From assembly GCA_900315155.1 (NCBI GenBank), contig OMYB01000001.1:1-64000 (forward strand): a stretch of 64,000 bases of DNA, given 5' to 3'. Position 1 is the first letter of the stretch, and each line of letters begins with the position of its first letter. This document shows, piece by piece, positions 47,811 to 58,231 of the stretch. The notes below the pieces were generated by a model. That model searched no databases and was not told where the DNA came from. It saw nothing but the letters and a program-made list of their open reading frames with translations. This stretch comes from an uncultured Selenomonadales bacterium. GTDB taxonomy: Bacteria; Bacillota; Negativicutes; Selenomonadales; Selenomonadaceae. The position numbers and the translations under genes are program-made.

Positions 47811-49622
47811 TTATGCCTGCTCGTTTTCCTTCTTTTCCTTTTTCTTGACGGCCGTGCGGATGGACAGCTCGCGGAGCTGCTTGTCGTCGACCGGCGACGG
47901 AGCGTCACTCATGACGTCACGCGCACTCTGCGTCTTCGGGAAAGCGATGACGTCGCGGATGGACGGGCGCTTTGCCATGAGCATGATGAGACGGTCGAGG
48001 CCGAAAGCGAGGCCGCCATGAGGTGGCGTGCCGTACTGGAAAGCATCCATCATGAAGCCGAACTTCGTATGCGCCTGCTCCGGCGTGAGGCCGAGGGACT
48101 CGAAGACCTTCTCCTGCAGATCCGCGTTGTAGATACGGAGGCTGCCGCCGCCGACCTCGACGCCGTTGAGGACCATGTCGTAGGCGTTTGCCTTGACGCG
48201 GCCCGGATCGCTCTGGAGATACTGGATATCCTCGTTGCGCGGCGCCGTGAACGGATGGTGCATGGCCTTCCAGCGCTTCTCCTCGTCGCTCCACTCGTAC
48301 ATCGGGAAGTTGACAACCCAGAGGAAACGCAGGGCATCCGGGTCAATAAGACCGCGCTCCTTGCCCATCTCGAGGCGGAGCTGGCCGAGTGCGTTATCGA
48401 CGACGAGGCGCTTGTCCGCGACAACGAGCAGGAGGTCGCCCGTCTTGGCACCCGTGGCCTCAGCGATCTTCTGGAACGTCTCATCATCGTAGAACTTCTT
48501 GAACGGGCTCTTGACGCCCTCTTCGGCGTACTGAATCCAGGCGAGGCCCTTTGCACCGTGCTGCTGCGTGAACTTCACGAGGTCATCGAGACGGCGGCGC
48601 GGGATATCCGCATAGCCATCCACCTTGATGCACTTGATCATGCCGCCGGCTTCGAGGACGGAGTTGAAGACCTTGAACGTAGAGCCTTTGACGTACTCGC
48701 TGATGTCCATGAGCGGCATATCAAAGCGGAGATCCGGCTTATCGGAGCCGTATTTGTCCATTGCCGTATCCCACTCCATGCGCTCGAACGGCGTCTGGAT
48801 ATCCACGCCGAGCGTTTCTTTGAACAGCATCTTCATGAGCTCTTCCATGAGCGTCTCGATCTGCTCTTCGTTCATGAAGGACATCTCAATATCGATCTGC
48901 GTGAACTCCGGCTGGCGGTCGGCACGCAGGTCCTCATCGCGGAAGCAGCGGACGATCTGGAAATACTTCTCCATGCCGGCGACCTGCAGGATCTGCTTGA
49001 AGATCTGCGGGGACTGCGGCAGCGCGTAGAACTCGCCCGGGTTCACACGGCTCGGGACGAGGAAGTCACGGGCGCCTTCCGGCGTGCTCTTGCAGAGCAT
49101 CGGCGTCTCGATCTCGAGGAAGCCGTGCTCATCGAAGAACTTGCGCATGAGCATCGTGACTTTGCTGCGGAGCATGAGGTTCTTCTGCATCTCCGGGCGG
49201 CGCAGGTCGAGATAACGATACTTCAGGCGGACCATCTCATCGACATCGACACCATCCTGGATGTAGAACGGCGGCGTCTTTGCCTTGTTCAGGATGCGCA
49301 GTTCCGCGCAGACGACTTCGATTTCGCCCGTATCGATGTTCGGGTTGATCGTCTCCTCGCTGCGCGCGCGGATCTTGCCGCGGACGGCGATGCAGAACTC
49401 GTTGCGCAGGGACTCCGCCTTGTGGAACGTACCCTCCTCCATCGCAGCCTCGTCGAAAACGATCTGCACGAAACCGGAACGGTCGCGCATGTCGACGAAA
49501 ATCAGTCCACCGTGGTCGCGGCGGCGGGATACCCAGCCGCAGAGGACGACCTCAGTGCCGACGTCGGCTTTACGCAGCACGCCGCAGTGATGCGTGCGCT
49601 GCATACCTTCTAATGTTTCCAT
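47811..49622 (-). CDS. aspS: Aspartyl-tRNA synthetase
   Basis: The 603-residue class II synthetase has an N-terminal OB-fold ([23 protein letters not shown]), motif 2 ([20 protein letters not shown]) and motif 3 ([13 protein letters not shown]), with the bacterial GAD insertion between. It charges tRNA-Asp, and possibly tRNA-Asn, because the bacterial type is often non-discriminating. Its ATG overlaps the hisS stop (TAATG). It is the last gene of a fur-hemZ-hisS-aspS series. Confidence 0.98.
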   Translation of the reverse strand: METLEGMQRTHHCGVLRKADVGTEVVLCGWVSRRRDHGGLIFVDMRDRSGFVQIVFDEAAMEEGTFHKAESLRNEFCIAVRGKIRARSEETINPNIDTGEIEVVCAELRILNKAKTPPFYIQDGVDVDEMVRLKYRYLDLRRPEMQKNLMLRSKVTMLMRKFFDEHGFLEIETPMLCKSTPEGARDFLVPSRVNPGEFYALPQSPQIFKQILQVAGMEKYFQIVRCFRDEDLRADRQPEFTQIDIEMSFMNEEQIETLMEELMKMLFKETLGVDIQTPFERMEWDTAMDKYGSDKPDLRFDMPLMDISEYVKGSTFKVFNSVLEAGGMIKCIKVDGYADIPRRRLDDLVKFTQQHGAKGLAWIQYAEEGVKSPFKKFYDDETFQKIAEATGAKTGDLLLVVADKRLVVDNALGQLRLEMGKERGLIDPDALRFLWVVNFPMYEWSDEEKRWKAMHHPFTAPRNEDIQYLQSDPGRVKANAYDMVLNGVEVGGGSLRIYNADLQEKVFESLGLTPEQAHTKFGFMMDAFQYGTPPHGGLAFGLDRLIMLMAKRPSIRDVIAFPKTQSARDVMSDAPSPVDDKQLRELSIRTAVKKKEKKENEQA

Positions 49623-50887
49623 TAACCTTTCACCTCAGCACATAGCTTTTCCATTATATTATCAAAAGAAACCTTCTGCTGCTCGCTCTTGGCCATATCC
49701 TTGAGCTGTACGCAGGATTCTTTGATTTCATCTTCACCCAGGATGAGGGCAAAACGGGCATGGGCCTTGTTGGCCTGCTTCATCTGCGCCTTCATGCTGC
49801 GGCCGGCATAGTCCATGCTGGCCTTGAGACCTGCACGCCGGAGCTCCGTGAGCAGGCGGAATGCCGGCTCCTTTGCCTCATCACCGAGGGCCACGATAAA
49901 GGCATCCGTATGCGTATCCTGCGCGGGCAGGAGTTCCTGCTTCTCGAGAGCCAGCAGGACGCGCTCGAGGCCCGTCGCAAAGCCCACAGCCGGCGTCGGT
50001 TTGCCGCCGATTTCCTCGATGAGGCCGTCATAGCGGCCACCGCCTGCCACGGCACTCTGCGCACCGAGCGGCGGATACTTGATCTCAAACGCCGTCTTCG
50101 TGTAGTAATCGAGGCCGCGGACGAGACGCGGGTCGAGCGTGAAGTCGACGCCGACGCCTTTGAGACAGGCCTGGACTTTTTCGAAATGCGCATGGCAGTC
50201 ATCGCAGAGATAGTCCGTGATTTTCGGCGCATCCGCCATATACGGCTTGTCCGCATCCGTCTTGCAGTCGAGGATGCGCAGCGGGCTGCGTTCGAAGCGG
50301 TCCTTGCAGTCCTCACAGAGGTCATCGAGATGCGGGCGGAAATAGTCCTTCAGTGCCTCGCGGTACTTCGCGCGGCATTCCGGGCAGCCGACGGAGTTCA
50401 GCGAGAGCTCGAGCCCTTTGAGGCCGAGCGACTGCAGGAAATCGATGGCGACGAGGATGACCTCGGCGTCGACCATCGGGTTCTCCTCGCCGAGCGCCTC
50501 GATGCCGAACTGATGGAACTCGCGCATGCGGCCGGCCTGCGGGCGGTCGTAGCGGAACATCGAGCCGATGTAGAACAGCTTCACGAGCGAATTATCGCCG
50601 TAGAGCTTGTTCTGCAGATAGGCGCGCACAGCCGAGGCCGTGTTCTCCGGACGCAGTGTGACACTGCGGTGGCCACGGTCCTCGAACGTGTACATTTCTT
50701 TATCGACGACATCCGTGCCGTCACCGATGCCGCGCTGGAAGAGCTCCGTGTGCTCGAACATCGGCGTGCGGATTTCCTGATAGCCATAGCGGCCGCAGAG
50801 ATCGCGGATTTTCTTTTCGACGTAGTTCCACTCGCCGACGGTATCCGGCAGGATATCCTTCGTGCCGCGTGGGGCATTCGTTAGCAT
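49622..50887 (-). CDS. hisS: Histidyl-tRNA synthetase
   Basis: The 421-residue class II synthetase shows [10 protein letters not shown] at the start, motif 2 region [21 protein letters not shown], the histidine motif [14 protein letters not shown] and GGGRYDGL. C-terminal anticodon-binding domain follows. ATG 50887 has AGGGGGA. It lies 16 nt after hemZ, the common order in Firmicutes. Confidence 0.98.
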   Translation of the reverse strand: MLTNAPRGTKDILPDTVGEWNYVEKKIRDLCGRYGYQEIRTPMFEHTELFQRGIGDGTDVVDKEMYTFEDRGHRSVTLRPENTASAVRAYLQNKLYGDNSLVKLFYIGSMFRYDRPQAGRMREFHQFGIEALGEENPMVDAEVILVAIDFLQSLGLKGLELSLNSVGCPECRAKYREALKDYFRPHLDDLCEDCKDRFERSPLRILDCKTDADKPYMADAPKITDYLCDDCHAHFEKVQACLKGVGVDFTLDPRLVRGLDYYTKTAFEIKYPPLGAQSAVAGGGRYDGLIEEIGGKPTPAVGFATGLERVLLALEKQELLPAQDTHTDAFIVALGDEAKEPAFRLLTELRRAGLKASMDYAGRSMKAQMKQANKAHARFALILGEDEIKESCVQLKDMAKSEQQKVSFDNIMEKLCAEVKG

Positions 50888-50903
50888 AGCATTTCCCCCT
50901 AGT

Positions 50904-52412
50904 TTATAAGGTCTTATCATAAGCCGAGGCGATGAGCGCATCGCGCTTGGCAATATACGTATCGATTTCGCTGAGATAGGTGCGCAGATCTTTCGCATTG
51001 AATGCAGAGCGCATGACCGTCGTCTCCGGATCCACGACCTTCGTCGCCGCGGCACCGCCGATGCCGAGGATGGTCTGGTGCTCCTCCATGATCTGGATGT
51101 TGTACATGCCCTCCGCACCCGGGCGGCAGCAGCCGATGTTCTCGAGGTCGCCGGACATATAGCCCTGGCGGTAGAGATAGTACGGATGCATGCCAGCGCG
51201 CGCGATATAGCCGAGTGCCGTCTCTGACATCTTCCGCGTTTCCTCATCGCTGGGCAGGTCGACATGCTTTTCCTGCATGATGAGCTTCAGGCGTGAGCCG
51301 CGCTTGATGGCGAGTGCATGGAGCGTGATGTCATCGGGCTCCAGCGCCACGCATCGCTCCATGGTATCCGCGACATCCGCCGCCGTCTCTCCCGGCAGCC
51401 CGAGGATGAGATCCATGTTGATATGCGGGATGCCGGCCTCGCGCAGGGCATGATACATCTCCACGACCTGCTCCGGCGTATGCTGGCGCCCGATGAGGTG
51501 CAGCGTGCGCTGCTGCATGGTCTGCGGGTTGACGCTCACGCGCGTGACGTGATGCTCCGCCATCGCCGCAATCTTTGCGGGCGTCATGCTGTCCGGGCGC
51601 CCCGCCTCGACGGTGAACTCGACGCACTCCGGCCCATAGAAAGCATTATACACCGAATCCAGCATTTCGGCAAAAATATCGTCAGGCAGGCTCGTCGGCG
51701 TGCCTCCGCCGATATAGATGTTCTGCACGCGCAGGTGGTATTTCGCCACATTGCGCTTTACCGCATCGAGGTCCTTGTAGAATACCGTCAGGAACTCACG
51801 CAGTTTCTCCTCACCCGGCAGGATGTTGGCCGGGAACGAGCAATACAGGCAGCGCGTGAGGCAGAACGGGATACCGACATAGATGCTCACCATATCGGGC
51901 GCGCCCTGTGCGAGGAACGGCAGCTGGCGGAATGCCATCGGCACGATGAGCCGCGCTTTTTCCTCGCTGCAGGCATAGTCGCGCATGAGGCGCTGGACGA
52001 TTGCCTCCTCCTGCATGCCCTCCCGGATCCAGCGGTGTACGATCTTCGTCGGACGCACGCCGTGGAGCACGCCCCAGGGCGCCGGCTCCATGCCGAGTTC
52101 CTCCGTGAACATGCGGTAGAAATTCAGCTTTGCCACGCGATGGATGGCCGCACTGCGCCGCTCATCGCTCGTACCGACGCCTTCACGCACCATGACCTTG
52201 ACATCGCCATGATGGTCAAAGAGCCAGGCGTATGTCTGTACGCAGACCTGGCCGTCACGGTCCGGGAGCAGACGGTGCACGACCGAAAGCTGCTCGTAGT
52301 CCGTCTCCTCCGCCGGTCCCGTGATTTCTACTTTATAGAGAGTCAGGACCTCCTTGGTGAACTTCACCATCGCTTCCTGCTTCGTATTCAGTGTAAAGGT
52401 CTTAATCCTCAC
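50904..52412 (-). CDS. hemZ: Oxygen-independent coproporphyrinogen III oxidase-like radical SAM protein HemZ
   Basis: The 502-residue protein carries the radical SAM cluster motif CLTRCLYC in a HemN-like context (IPFCLTRCLYCSFP, YIGGGTPTSL, NMDLILGLPGE) and the N-terminal extension of HemZ. It may act in haem synthesis; the family also includes proteins with other roles. GTG 52412 gives MRIK, similar to known HemZ starts, and overlaps the fur stop by 11 nt. ATG 52370 is an alternative. The fur-hemZ link suggests iron control. Confidence 0.88.
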   Translation of the reverse strand: MRIKTFTLNTKQEAMVKFTKEVLTLYKVEITGPAEETDYEQLSVVHRLLPDRDGQVCVQTYAWLFDHHGDVKVMVREGVGTSDERRSAAIHRVAKLNFYRMFTEELGMEPAPWGVLHGVRPTKIVHRWIREGMQEEAIVQRLMRDYACSEEKARLIVPMAFRQLPFLAQGAPDMVSIYVGIPFCLTRCLYCSFPANILPGEEKLREFLTVFYKDLDAVKRNVAKYHLRVQNIYIGGGTPTSLPDDIFAEMLDSVYNAFYGPECVEFTVEAGRPDSMTPAKIAAMAEHHVTRVSVNPQTMQQRTLHLIGRQHTPEQVVEMYHALREAGIPHINMDLILGLPGETAADVADTMERCVALEPDDITLHALAIKRGSRLKLIMQEKHVDLPSDEETRKMSETALGYIARAGMHPYYLYRQGYMSGDLENIGCCRPGAEGMYNIQIMEEHQTILGIGGAAATKVVDPETTVMRSAFNAKDLRTYLSEIDTYIAKRDALIASAYDKTL

Positions 52413-52860
52413 CTTGTGCCTGGCACTCCTTACAGATTCCGAAAAATTTCACCTGATGGTCCACGATCTTGAAACCGGATTTCTGGGCAATATCGTTCTC
52501 CAGGTCCTCCAGCATATCGTCCGCGAACTCGATCACCTTGCCGCATCTCGTGCAGATCAGGTGATGATGGTGATGATGATGCGGATCCGTTGTATTGACC
52601 TCATAACGGCTGCATCCATCGCCGAACTCCATTTTCTGGAGAATGCCGATTTCAGCCAGCAGGTCGAGGCTGCGGTAGACCGTTGCCAGTCCGATTTCCA
52701 GCTGGTTCTCGCGGAGGATATCATGGACATCCTCTGCGCTGAGGTGTTCGCCACTATGATCAAGGAAAACCTGCAGCACCGTCTTGCGCTGCGGCGTCAT
52801 CTTCAGCTGGCGCTCCTGGAGGCGTTTTTTGAGATCTTCCATTGTGAATTGCTTTTCCAT
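52402..52860 (-). CDS. fur: Fur-family metal-dependent repressor
   Basis: The 152-residue regulator has a winged-helix N-terminus (MTPQRKTVLQVFLDHSGEHLSAEDV, GLATVYRSLDLL) and the metal-binding part with a run of seven His (DPHHHHHHHLICTRCGK) and a second CxxC (GICKECQ). It probably senses Fe(II), though Zur or PerR specificity cannot be excluded. ATG 52860 follows AGGGGAA. A promoter lies at 52936-52964. Confidence 0.93.
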   Translation of the reverse strand: MEKQFTMEDLKKRLQERQLKMTPQRKTVLQVFLDHSGEHLSAEDVHDILRENQLEIGLATVYRSLDLLAEIGILQKMEFGDGCSRYEVNTTDPHHHHHHHLICTRCGKVIEFADDMLEDLENDIAQKSGFKIVDHQVKFFGICKECQAQGED

Positions 52861-52935
52861 GCTTTCTGTTCCCCTTTGCATGTAACTTGATTCGCTCCAT
52901 AAGCTCCGTCAATAGAATACACATCAAATATTATC

Positions 52936-52964
52936 ATTATAGCAGAGATTGATTCTAAATACAA
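52936..52964 (-). promoter_or_regulatory. fur promoter
   Basis: On the minus strand TTGTAT (52964-52959), 17 nt and TATAAT (52941-52936). A GATAAT-rich stretch follows but does not fit the 7-1-7 Fur box well. Confidence 0.6.
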
Positions 52965-52966
52965 AC

Positions 52967-55195
52967 TCAGTTGCCCGTATGGCCGCCCATCGCGCGCTTG
53001 ACGCTGAAGACATCTTTGACGCGGCGCAGCTTGTTCATGAGTTCCTGTACCTGTGCAGCATTAGCCACATGGATGCCGAAGATGACGGTCGACGTCTTGT
53101 TGCTGCGGTTCGGTTTGGCGTTGACGCCGGCGATGTTGAGCTTCATCTCGGACGGGATGGCGAGGAGCTCCGTGAGCACGCCCGCACGGTCGTTACAGAC
53201 GATCTCGATCTCGACGACATAATCCTTATCGAGGCCGATATCCCACGCGACATCGATGAGACGCGAGACATCGTTGTCTTTCAGCACATTCGGGCAGTCG
53301 GCACGGTGCACGGACACGCCGCGGCCGCGCGTGATGAATCCCACGATCTGGTCGCCGGGAATCGGGTTGCAGCATTTCGCGAGATGCACGAGGATGCCGC
53401 CCTCGCCCTCGACGAGGACGCCGTGGCTGGCCTTCTTGCCCTTGCCTTTGCCTGGCGTATTCTGCGGCACCTTGATTTCCTGCAGCAGTTTCGAGACATC
53501 GGGCGGCGTAGCCTCCTGCGTGGCCTTCTTCTGCAGGTCGACGAGCTTCGCAAAGACACTGCCCATCGCGACGCCGCCATAGCCGATGGAAGCCAGCATA
53601 TCGTCCTTGGCGGGGATATTGAACTTCTTGGCAACCGCGTCGAGCCGTTCATCTGCGAGGAGCTGGCGTGGCGTATAGCCGAGACGTTTCGCCTCTTCCT
53701 GAAGCATCTCGAAACCGTGCTGAATGTTCTCCTCGCGCTTCTCTTTCTTGAACCACGAGCGGATCTTGCTGCGCGTTTCCGAGGAAGCGACGATGTTCAG
53801 CCAGTCGCGGCTCGGCCCGTTGTTTGCCTTGTTCGTGATGACCGAGACGATATCGCCATTCTTCAGCTTATACTCGAGCGGCACCATTTTGCCGTTGACC
53901 TTGGCACCGATGCAGTGATGCCCGACCTCCGTGTGGATGCGGTAGGCAAAATCGATCGGATTCGATCCTTTCGGCAGGTTCAGTACATCGCCCTTCGGCG
54001 TAAAGACAAAGACCTCATCGGAGAAGATATCGACCTTCAAGGCCTCGAAATATTCTTTCGGGTCCTGGAGTTCCTTCTGCAGGCTCACCATCTGGCGGAG
54101 CCAGTTCATCTTCTGGTCGATTTTCGTTCCGGCACCGATGCTCTTGCCCGCTTCCTTGTACTTCCAATGGGCGGCGACACCAAACTCCGACACCTGATGC
54201 ATGGCGAACGTGCGGATCTGGATTTCGAGCGGGTAGCCTTTCGTCATGACCGTCGTGTGCAGCGACTGATAGCCGTTCGATTTCGGCATAGCGATATAGT
54301 CCTTGAACCGTCCCGGCATCGGTTTCCACATCGTATGGATGATGCCGAGCACCGCATAGCAGTCCTTCACGGACTCGACGAGGACACGCACGGCCGAGAG
54401 GTCATAGATTTCACTGAGCTCTTTATGGCCGCGCTTCATCTTGCGGTAGATGCTGTAAAAATGCTTCGCACGGCCGCTGATTTCCGCCTTGATGCCGGTT
54501 TCTGCGAGCTTTCCGCGGATCTGCTTCACCGAGTCGTCGATGAAAGCCTGGCGCTCCCGCCGTTTCTGCTTGACGTCGTTGACGAGGTCGTAGTAGATTT
54601 CCGGCTCGAGATAACGCAGGCAGAGATCCTCCAGTTCCCATTTGATGCTGGAGATGCCGAGCCGGTTCGCGAGCGGTGCATAGACCTCGATGGTCTCGCG
54701 GGCGATGCGCTTCTGCTTCTCGGCAGGCATATATTTCAGCGTGCGCATGTTGTGCAGGCGGTCGGCGAGCTTGATCATGATGACGCGGATATCCTTCGCC
54801 ATGGCGAGGAACATCTTGCGGTACGTCTCGAGCTGCGCTTCTTCGCGGGACTTGTACTTGATGCGGCCGAGTTTCGTGACGCCGTCGATAAGCAGCGCGA
54901 CCTCTTCGCCAAACATCTCGGCCATCTGCTCTTTCGTGTAGATGGTATCCTCGACCACGTCGTGCAGCAGGGAGGCCGCGATCGTCGTATCGTCGAGGTG
55001 CAGATCCGTGAGGATTTTGGCGACATGGAGCGGATGGATGATATAGGCTTCGCCCGAAACGCGTTTCTGATCCTTGTGTGCATCGGCCGCGAGGTCATAT
55101 GCCTTGCGGATGAGATCGAGGTTGGCGCCTGGCGAATAGCTCTTGACGGCGTCGAGGATGATGTCGATCGTCACCGGTTCTTTTTCCTTGTCCAT
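52967..55195 (-). CDS. relA: Bifunctional (p)ppGpp synthetase/hydrolase
   Basis: The 742-residue Rel protein has an HD hydrolase domain (HPLHVAKIL, LLHDVVEDT, IKLADRLHNMRTL), a synthetase domain (YDLSAVRVLV, RFKDYIAMPKSNGYQSLHT), TGS (VFVFTPKGDVLNLPKGS), a zinc-finger-type Cys region (AKCCNPIPGDQ) and a C-terminal ACT domain. Both catalytic halves look intact. ATG 55195 comes six bases after the recJ stop with GGAG upstream, so it is co-transcribed with recJ. Confidence 0.96.
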   Translation of the reverse strand: MDKEKEPVTIDIILDAVKSYSPGANLDLIRKAYDLAADAHKDQKRVSGEAYIIHPLHVAKILTDLHLDDTTIAASLLHDVVEDTIYTKEQMAEMFGEEVALLIDGVTKLGRIKYKSREEAQLETYRKMFLAMAKDIRVIMIKLADRLHNMRTLKYMPAEKQKRIARETIEVYAPLANRLGISSIKWELEDLCLRYLEPEIYYDLVNDVKQKRRERQAFIDDSVKQIRGKLAETGIKAEISGRAKHFYSIYRKMKRGHKELSEIYDLSAVRVLVESVKDCYAVLGIIHTMWKPMPGRFKDYIAMPKSNGYQSLHTTVMTKGYPLEIQIRTFAMHQVSEFGVAAHWKYKEAGKSIGAGTKIDQKMNWLRQMVSLQKELQDPKEYFEALKVDIFSDEVFVFTPKGDVLNLPKGSNPIDFAYRIHTEVGHHCIGAKVNGKMVPLEYKLKNGDIVSVITNKANNGPSRDWLNIVASSETRSKIRSWFKKEKREENIQHGFEMLQEEAKRLGYTPRQLLADERLDAVAKKFNIPAKDDMLASIGYGGVAMGSVFAKLVDLQKKATQEATPPDVSKLLQEIKVPQNTPGKGKGKKASHGVLVEGEGGILVHLAKCCNPIPGDQIVGFITRGRGVSVHRADCPNVLKDNDVSRLIDVAWDIGLDKDYVVEIEIVCNDRAGVLTELLAIPSEMKLNIAGVNAKPNRSNKTSTVIFGIHVANAAQVQELMNKLRRVKDVFSVKRAMGGHTGN

Positions 55196-55200
55196 AGTGC

Positions 55201-57195
55201 TCACTCCATTTCCCCATGCTCGTGGCAGCGCCGGTAGGTCGGCGAGGCCATGAGATCCATATGCTGCTGCGTGGGCGGCAGACTGCGATGGCCTTCCTCC
55301 GTCTCCACGAGGAGCCCCAGTTCCTCGAAAACGCGCAGCCCCATTCCCATCGTGTAGAGGGAGATATGCTGGTACCGCTGGGAGAACATCGTTGCGAGAT
55401 CGGCATCGGTATAGCGGATACTCCCCTCCTGATGCTGCAGCTGGTGGAGCTGCCGGTAGATGTTCGCGAGCGTATCCCGCGAGGGAATCTGCCGCTCCCC
55501 CTGGGCAGGGTCCAGCGAGTTGACGAAAATCTCGATGTTCCGATAACCGTTCCATTCGTTGATTTCCGGAACGTACACGATATCGAGCACCTCGTTGTTG
55601 ACGGCGTTCACGAGATCGGCGCGGTTCCAGCAGACGGAGTGGATGCGGTGCTCCTGCGTGCCGATGTTGAACATGAGATGCTGGCTTTCCTTGCCGATGG
55701 CCCGCGCACCCCAGGCACGGACATCGCGCACGCCGAACAGCGGTTTCTGGTTCCCCTCTCCATAGGGTTCCAGCGCATCGAGTTCGTTCACGATAGCTTC
55801 CGTGACCTCTTCGGGCGGGATTTCCGCCTCGATATCGATTTTCGGCACATAGTCTTCCTTGGAGAGATGGCTTTTCGCGTAAGCGCCGAAATCCTCGCGC
55901 AGTTTATCGATGTTTTCGGCCCGGAGGCTCAGGCCGGCTGCCATCGCGTGGCCGCCGAACTGGATGAGATCATCCTTGCATGATGTGAGGGCCTCGAACA
56001 TGTTCAGCCCCTCGATGCTGCGGCAGGAGCCCTTGCAGGTACCGTCCTCCTGGATGCAGCAGACGATGGTCGGCTTATAGTACTTTTCGACGAGACGCGA
56101 ACCCACGATGCCGATGACGCCGGGATTCCAGTCCTTGCCGGCGACCACGATGGCCGGCATATCTTCGGGGGCGCCGGACAGGTCGCTTGCGAGCTGCTCC
56201 TCCGCGCGGGCGAGGATATCCTGCTCGACGGCCTGCCGTTTGCTGTTCAGCTCATTGAGATGCTCGGCGAGCGGGATGCCCTCCTTGACCGTCGGGCTCA
56301 TGAGGAGCTCGACGCCTATCCGCGCGCTCTCCATGCGTCCGGCGGAGTTCAGCCGCGGCCCGATCTGGAAACCGATGGTGCCACTCGTGATTTTCTTGTC
56401 CGGCTTGTCCAGCTCGAGTACCTTCAGGAGAGCCTGCAGCCCCGGGATCCTGGTCTGTTTCATCACAGCGAGTCCCTGTTTTACGATTTTCCGGTTCTCG
56501 TCGCGCAGGAGTACGACATCGGCAACCGTGCCGAGCGCGACAAGCTCGATGTCACGTTCAAAAGATTCGCCCTTCATGTCCTTCCACAGTGCCTGGCAAA
56601 GCTTGAACGCAACGCCGCAGCCGCAGAGTTCCTTGAAGGGGTACGCATCATCCTCGCGGTGCGGGTTCACGACGGCAATGGCAGGCGGCAGTTCCTTGCC
56701 CGGCAGATGGTGATCCGTGATGACGAAATCCATCTTATCCTTTACGCGGGCAACGAGATCCGCTGAGGCGATGCCGCAGTCCACGGATAGGAGCAGGTCA
56801 TGGTCCGCGGCGAGTTTCTCGAGCGCCGGTGCATTGAAGCCATACCCCTCGCTGCGGTCGGGGATATAGTAGTCCACGTTTGCGCCGAGCGCCCGCAGGC
56901 TGCGCAGCATCAGCGTCGTCGACGTGATGCCATCCACATCGTAGTCGCCGTACACGACGATGTGCTCGCCCGCCTCGATGGCCGTGCGGATGCGGCTGAC
57001 GGCCTTATCCATATCCTTCATGGCAAAGGGATCATGGAACGGCATCTGCTCCGGGTGCAGGAATGCCTTTGCTTCCTCCGCCGTCCGGATACCGCGATGC
57101 AGCAGCAGGTTTGCCACCACGGGCGTGATACCGGCCGCCTGTGCCAGTTTCTCCGCATCCGGTTCCTTTTTGTAAACTTTCCACTCTTTCAGCAT
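55201..57195 (-). CDS. recJ: Single-stranded-DNA exonuclease RecJ
   Basis: The 664-residue 5'-3' single-strand exonuclease of recombination and repair shows the DHH phosphoesterase motifs: VYGDYDVDGITST, SVDCGIAS, VITDHHLPG, GTVADVV and the DHHA1 segment FGGHAMAAGLSL. A C-terminal extension of about 100 residues with a possible winged-helix segment follows the OB domain. ATG 57195 is preceded by an AGAG site; a promoter lies at 57232-57260. Confidence 0.97.
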   Translation of the reverse strand: MLKEWKVYKKEPDAEKLAQAAGITPVVANLLLHRGIRTAEEAKAFLHPEQMPFHDPFAMKDMDKAVSRIRTAIEAGEHIVVYGDYDVDGITSTTLMLRSLRALGANVDYYIPDRSEGYGFNAPALEKLAADHDLLLSVDCGIASADLVARVKDKMDFVITDHHLPGKELPPAIAVVNPHREDDAYPFKELCGCGVAFKLCQALWKDMKGESFERDIELVALGTVADVVLLRDENRKIVKQGLAVMKQTRIPGLQALLKVLELDKPDKKITSGTIGFQIGPRLNSAGRMESARIGVELLMSPTVKEGIPLAEHLNELNSKRQAVEQDILARAEEQLASDLSGAPEDMPAIVVAGKDWNPGVIGIVGSRLVEKYYKPTIVCCIQEDGTCKGSCRSIEGLNMFEALTSCKDDLIQFGGHAMAAGLSLRAENIDKLREDFGAYAKSHLSKEDYVPKIDIEAEIPPEEVTEAIVNELDALEPYGEGNQKPLFGVRDVRAWGARAIGKESQHLMFNIGTQEHRIHSVCWNRADLVNAVNNEVLDIVYVPEINEWNGYRNIEIFVNSLDPAQGERQIPSRDTLANIYRQLHQLQHQEGSIRYTDADLATMFSQRYQHISLYTMGMGLRVFEELGLLVETEEGHRSLPPTQQHMDLMASPTYRRCHEHGEME

Positions 57196-57231
57196 CTCTT
57201 ATGCGTACTCCTGTCTATGATTTATCTTACT

Positions 57232-57260
57232 ATTTTACTTGAAAATAATTCTATGTTCAA
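57232..57260 (-). promoter_or_regulatory. recJ promoter
   Basis: On the minus strand TTGAAC (57260-57255), 17 nt and TAAAAT (57237-57232). Confidence 0.65.
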
Positions 57261-57298
57261 TACCCAAAGTCCTCTATTCCGTTTCAAAACTTCAGAAA

Positions 57299-57328
57299 AC
57301 AAAACGCCGCCGCCTCATGGCAGCAGCG
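57299..57328 (-). terminator. Terminator of the gtrA-arnT-like-gtrB-like-chbG operon
   Basis: On the minus strand CGCTGCTGCC and GGCGGCGGCG pair with G-U wobbles around ATGA and are followed by TTTTGTTTT. Confidence 0.75.
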
Positions 57329-57340
57329 TGGATGCACCGC

Positions 57341-58231
57341 TTATTTCGATTTAGATTCCGTTTTGGGTTGATGTTCCCCCATCTGGGCAAAGGAAACCGC
57401 CTTCATCTCGTAGTCGCGGAGGAATTCCTTGACCGCCGGTGATGTGAGCGCGGCGCGTTCCTGCGTCCAGTGGTAGCCCCACGGGTACTTCTGCGAAAGT
57501 TCCTTCGTCGTCATGCCCGGGTGCTGCATGATTTCGAAGGTCTCCCCCTCTGCTGCATGGATGGCGCGCAGGATGGAGAGCAGCGTGTGTTCATCGGTAT
57601 TGCCGCCCGAGAGCATACCATAGAAGCCATCCGGCATCCAGATGCCGCGGGCAGCCGCCTTTTTCCGCGCGCGGTGCGCGAAATACGTCAGCGCATCGCG
57701 GCCGGCCTTGCGTATGGCCCCGGCATGGAATCCTCCCGTAAAACCGTATGTCTCGGCCGGCAGGCGCATGCGGCGGATGCCATGTGCCTCCATGAGGTCG
57801 AGGCAGATATCGAGGATGCCGGGCAGCACATGGAGATGCTGGTGGCTGTCGAGATGCGAGGGATGGATGCCCAGATACTCGAGCCTGGCAATCTGTGCCT
57901 CACACTCGGCACGCAGCTCGTCTTTGCTGATTTTCCCGAGGAAATACCGTTTCGCGAACGCCATGTAATCGGGCCAGAAATGCCCGGTCTCGTCGACGAG
58001 GCTCGGCACCTCATCCACTGGCAGGACCGGCCGCTCCGCGACCAGCGTGATGTGGACGCTCGTGTCGAGGCCGGGATTCGCCCGCAGCAGCTGGACCGCC
58101 TCATCCAGTGCCTCGCCTACGGCCATGACGGACGTGCTCGTGAGCACGCCATGCTGATACGCGCGGATGATGCCCGCATTCACATCCGGATGCAGGCCGA
58201 AATCATCGGCATTAAAAATTACGTTTTTCAT
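57341..58231 (-). CDS. ChbG/HpnK (YdjC-like) carbohydrate deacetylase
   Basis: The 296-residue protein has the metal-site motifs of this deacetylase family: NADDFGLHPDVNAGI at the start and HPSHLDSHQHLHVLPG. Members remove N- or O-acetyl groups from chitooligosaccharides, lipid-linked sugars or hopanoid precursors. Here it is last in an operon for a lipid-linked sugar, so it probably deacetylates that sugar. It overlaps the preceding glycosyltransferase by four bases (ATGA). Confidence 0.9.
   Translation of the reverse strand: MKNVIFNADDFGLHPDVNAGIIRAYQHGVLTSTSVMAVGEALDEAVQLLRANPGLDTSVHITLVAERPVLPVDEVPSLVDETGHFWPDYMAFAKRYFLGKISKDELRAECEAQIARLEYLGIHPSHLDSHQHLHVLPGILDICLDLMEAHGIRRMRLPAETYGFTGGFHAGAIRKAGRDALTYFAHRARKKAAARGIWMPDGFYGMLSGGNTDEHTLLSILRAIHAAEGETFEIMQHPGMTTKELSQKYPWGYHWTQERAALTSPAVKEFLRDYEMKAVSFAQMGEHQPKTESKSK

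Noticed and set aside
52921..52941. Possible Fur box at the fur promoter
   Set aside because: Only GATAAT-like half-sites are present; no 7-1-7 or 19-bp inverted repeat of acceptable quality.
52949..55237. 762-codon plus-strand open frame opposite relA
   Set aside because: Antisense shadow; the minus strand has the complete Rel domain series.
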